A stretch of 64,000 bases of DNA from an uncultured Pseudodesulfovibrio sp. (lineage in GTDB: Bacteria; Desulfobacterota; Desulfovibrionia; Desulfovibrionales; Desulfovibrionaceae). Each line of letters starts with the position of its first letter. Positions within the stretch are counted from its first letter, which is position 1. The stretch covers positions 320,001-384,000 of the forward strand of contig NZ_OY761823.1 in NCBI RefSeq assembly GCF_963664965.1, in the 5' to 3' direction. The translations under genes and the position numbers were made by a program. The notes under the pieces were generated by a model, which made no database searches, was not told where the DNA came from, and was given only the letters and a program-made list of their open reading frames with translations. Shown here in pieces: positions 61,858-64,000 of the stretch.

Positions 61858-63138
61858 CTAGCCTCGGGTGATGAGACCGTAGTTCTTCTTGCCCTTGCGG
61901 ATGACGAGCAGCTCGCCAGCCATGAAATCGGCGTCCGAGATTTCGTGTCCATCCTCGACGCGTTCGCCGTTGATGTAGACACCGCCAGCCTTGATGTCCT
62001 TGCGGCCCTGTCCCTTGGACTTGACGAGTCCGAGGTCGACCAGCATCTGGGGCAGATCGGGCACATCGCCGGGAGCGTAGCGGAAGTTGGGCGCGGATTC
62101 GAGGGCGCTACGCAGGGTGGTCGAGTCCACGCTCTTGAGGTCGCCTTTGCCGAACAGGGCTTCGGTGGCGGAGAGGACGCGATCCAGTTCATGCTGGCCG
62201 TGAATCATGCGGGTGACTTCCTCGGCAAGGCGCTTCTGGGCGTTGCGGAGATGCGGAGCCTCTTCAAGATCCTTTTCAATGGCTGCAATCTCTTCCTGAT
62301 CGAGGAAGGTGAAGAGCTTGAGGAACTTGATGACGTCGCGGTCGTCCGTGTTGATGAAGTACTGGTAGAAGGCGTAGGGCGAGGTCACCTCGGCATTGAG
62401 GTAGATGGCACCCTTCTCGCTCTTGCCGAACTTCTTGCCGGACGCGGTGGTCAGCAGCGGGAAGGTCAGCGCAAAGGCCTCGGCCTGCTCGTCTTCGTGA
62501 GCGGAGCGACGGCGGATGTATTCACAGCCGGTGGTGATGTTGCCCCACTGATCGCCGCCGCCGATCTGGAGACGGCAGTTGCGGGTCTTGTACAGATGGT
62601 AGAAATCGTAGCTCTGGAGAATCATGTAGGAGAACTCGGTGTAGGAAATACCGACGTCGTCACGTTCGATACGGCCCTTGACCGATTCCTTCTGGAGCAT
62701 CCAGTTGACCGTGAAGAACTTGCCCACGTCGCGCAGCAGCTCAATGGCGGTCAGGTCCTTGGTCCAGTCGTAGTTGTTGACGATATCAGGACGTTCACCG
62801 GTGTTGCGTTCCACAAAGCGGCGAACCTGTCCCTTGATCTTCTCAAGGCGGAATTCCATCAGATCGGGATCGGAAAGATCACGTTCCTTGTCCTTGCCGG
62901 AGGGGTCGCCGATACGGCCGGTTGCACCGCCCATGAGGTACAGGGGATGGTGTCCCGCCTTTTTCATGCGAACGAGGCAGAGAAGCGGAACGAGGTTGCC
63001 TACATGCAGACTTTCGGCGGTCGGGTCGAAGCCACAATACATGGTCGCGCCGGGAGAGGCGAGATACTCCCGCACCTTCTCTTCGTCCGAAACCTGATTG
63101 ATAAGCCCTCGCCACTTCAATTCGTCGAAAATATTCAT
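61858..63138 (-). CDS. tyrS: Tyrosyl-tRNA synthetase
   Basis: 426 residues. Class I aminoacyl-tRNA synthetase: CGFDPTAESLHVGNLVPLLC (HIGH-type, HVGN), GGGDQWGNITTG, and KKFGKSEKGAIYL (KMSKS-type, KFGKS), plus an S4 RNA-binding domain at the end (KDIKAGGVYINGERVEDGHE). The start at 63138 (MNIFDELKWRG) is chosen for the family N-terminus and GAGGAAG 4 bp upstream. It lies 57 bp after ymdB on the same strand. Confidence 0.96.
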   Translation of the reverse strand: MNIFDELKWRGLINQVSDEEKVREYLASPGATMYCGFDPTAESLHVGNLVPLLCLVRMKKAGHHPLYLMGGATGRIGDPSGKDKERDLSDPDLMEFRLEKIKGQVRRFVERNTGERPDIVNNYDWTKDLTAIELLRDVGKFFTVNWMLQKESVKGRIERDDVGISYTEFSYMILQSYDFYHLYKTRNCRLQIGGGDQWGNITTGCEYIRRRSAHEDEQAEAFALTFPLLTTASGKKFGKSEKGAIYLNAEVTSPYAFYQYFINTDDRDVIKFLKLFTFLDQEEIAAIEKDLEEAPHLRNAQKRLAEEVTRMIHGQHELDRVLSATEALFGKGDLKSVDSTTLRSALESAPNFRYAPGDVPDLPQMLVDLGLVKSKGQGRKDIKAGGVYINGERVEDGHEISDADFMAGELLVIRKGKKNYGLITRG

Positions 63139-63195
63139 TGCTTCCTCACTGTTTCCGCGCAGTTGGAGATACTTCTCCCACACTCTCGCAGTTCT

Positions 63196-63972
63196 TTATT
63201 CATGTCGGAAAGGGGTGATCGCCACCGCCTGCCCGGTCGTATCCTCTATGTCAAAAATCGCGCCTTGTAAAATACCATTTGCAGCAGGCACTTCCAGCGC
63301 TCTGGGCAAACCTGTCAGATAGCGTTGCAGCACGTCCTCATGTTTGACACCGAGGCATGACCCCGCTGCCCCTGACATGCCGAGATCGGTCATGAAAGCC
63401 GTTCCGCCCGGCAGGACAGCGGCATCATTCGTCTGGACATGCGTATGCGTTCCGAGCACTGCGGAAACGCGCCCGTCGAGCAAATGGGCCAAGGCGGCCT
63501 TTTCGCCCGTGGCCTCGGCATGGAAATCCACGATCCGAATCGTCACTTCGTCCGGAATGGTCTCCAGAGCGGCTTCGGCAGCGGCAAACGGGCAGTCGAT
63601 GGGCTGCATGAACACGCGCCCCTGAAGATTGATGAGCGCGACCGGAGGCAGCCCGTCCGTTTCAATGATCCGCACTCCGGTTCCGGGGTTGGAATCCGGG
63701 TAGTTGTGGGCACGGGTCAGACGGTTGTCGTTCTCAAGCATGTTCCAGAGGTTCTTGAACTTCCAGATATGGTTACCCGAAGTCAGGCCGTCCAGACCGT
63801 AAGAGAAAAGCGCCTTCGCGTTGTTGGCTGACAGGCCGAATCCGCCGCTGGCGTTTTCCGCGTTGGCAAAGGCAAGGTCGATGTTTTCGGCCTCACGTAT
63901 GGCGGTGAGGTTGTCCTTGACGGCCTGACGGCCGGGGCGACCCACAATGTCGCCGAGAAAAAGTATACGCAT
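63196..63972 (-). CDS. ymdB: YmdB-family metallophosphoesterase (TIGR00282-type)
   Basis: 258 residues. Opens MRILFLGDIVGRPGRQAVKD (GD-x-GR metal motif), then NAENASGGFGLS, GNHIWKF, VDFHAEATGEKAALAHLLDG and GTHTHVQTNDAAVLPGGTA. A calcineurin-like phosphodiesterase family acting on cyclic nucleotides in characterised members (2',3'- or 3',5'-cNMP). Upstream partner of tyrS on the same strand; the gene is complete, its start 28 bp from the window end. Confidence 0.9.
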   Translation of the reverse strand: MRILFLGDIVGRPGRQAVKDNLTAIREAENIDLAFANAENASGGFGLSANNAKALFSYGLDGLTSGNHIWKFKNLWNMLENDNRLTRAHNYPDSNPGTGVRIIETDGLPPVALINLQGRVFMQPIDCPFAAAEAALETIPDEVTIRIVDFHAEATGEKAALAHLLDGRVSAVLGTHTHVQTNDAAVLPGGTAFMTDLGMSGAAGSCLGVKHEDVLQRYLTGLPRALEVPAANGILQGAIFDIEDTTGQAVAITPFRHE

Positions 63973-64000
63973 GCTGTGTCCTGTATCTTTGACGCACGCA

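Overview
The window comes from a GC-rich chromosome of a Desulfovibrionaceae-like sulfate reducer (Desulfobacterota), most like Pseudodesulfovibrio or Desulfovibrio. The evidence is a class-I hybrid cluster protein with an HcpR-like site, a NapC/NirT plus octaheme Hao pair, the alternative aromatic-precursor enzyme (ADH synthase), a flavoredoxin-like flavin reductase, many PAS/GGDEF/HDOD signalling genes, and intergenic hairpin repeats of the kind found between desulfovibrio genes. No rRNA, tRNA or CRISPR array was seen.

Layout. 0-8 kb: a DEAD-box helicase fused to a DEDD exonuclease (5' end outside the window), a class II photolyase beside a broken DUF523 gene, a Gate-type membrane protein, a Sel1 protein and a membrane-anchored TAXI protein. 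8-13 kb: phage-derived genes in two minus-strand groups (internal virion protein plus GH24 lysozyme and an LprI-like protein; capsid plus a small head protein). Both groups are headed by the same ~70-bp leader although an unrelated nuclease and a plus-strand MBL-fold gene lie between them. 13-24 kb: housekeeping genes (asparaginase, U32, Dus, cyclase, hydrolase), a probable selenocysteine-containing DsbA/FrnE protein missed by ordinary gene calling, a heavily frameshifted solute-binding pseudogene, and two copies of a ~600-bp non-coding palindromic element. 23-30 kb: hcp, a tiny ORF with bactofilin, then a cNMP-binding/FliG-like gene in an operon with motA and motB, a GNAT and a lyxose isomerase. 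30-37 kb: an osmoadaptation block (proV-proX-proW, kup) behind an AT-rich island. 37-46 kb: an MCP with two extracytoplasmic CZB domains, envelope hydrolases and lipoproteins, a PAS-GGDEF protein and a flavin reductase. 46-49 kb: a small phage-like switch (two minus-strand phage genes, a perfect inverted-repeat operator, a frameshifted S24-type repressor), then HEAT and DUF6941-like genes. 49-64 kb: ADH synthase, an EAL/HDOD protein, a Tat amidohydrolase, a PAS histidine kinase, lrp-ald, ftsE-ftsX, the cytochrome pair, tyrS and ymdB.

How the genes fit together. Hcp and the Hao pair suggest handling of nitrite, hydroxylamine or NO. ProVXW and Kup suggest life at variable or marine salinity. 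The cNMP/FliG-like-motAB operon and the MCP tie second-messenger and metal or redox signals to motility. The best candidates for something new are the UxxC selenoprotein with its SECIS-like hairpin, the shared leader that links dispersed virion genes (possibly a domesticated or gene-transfer-agent-like system), and the large inverted-repeat element family.
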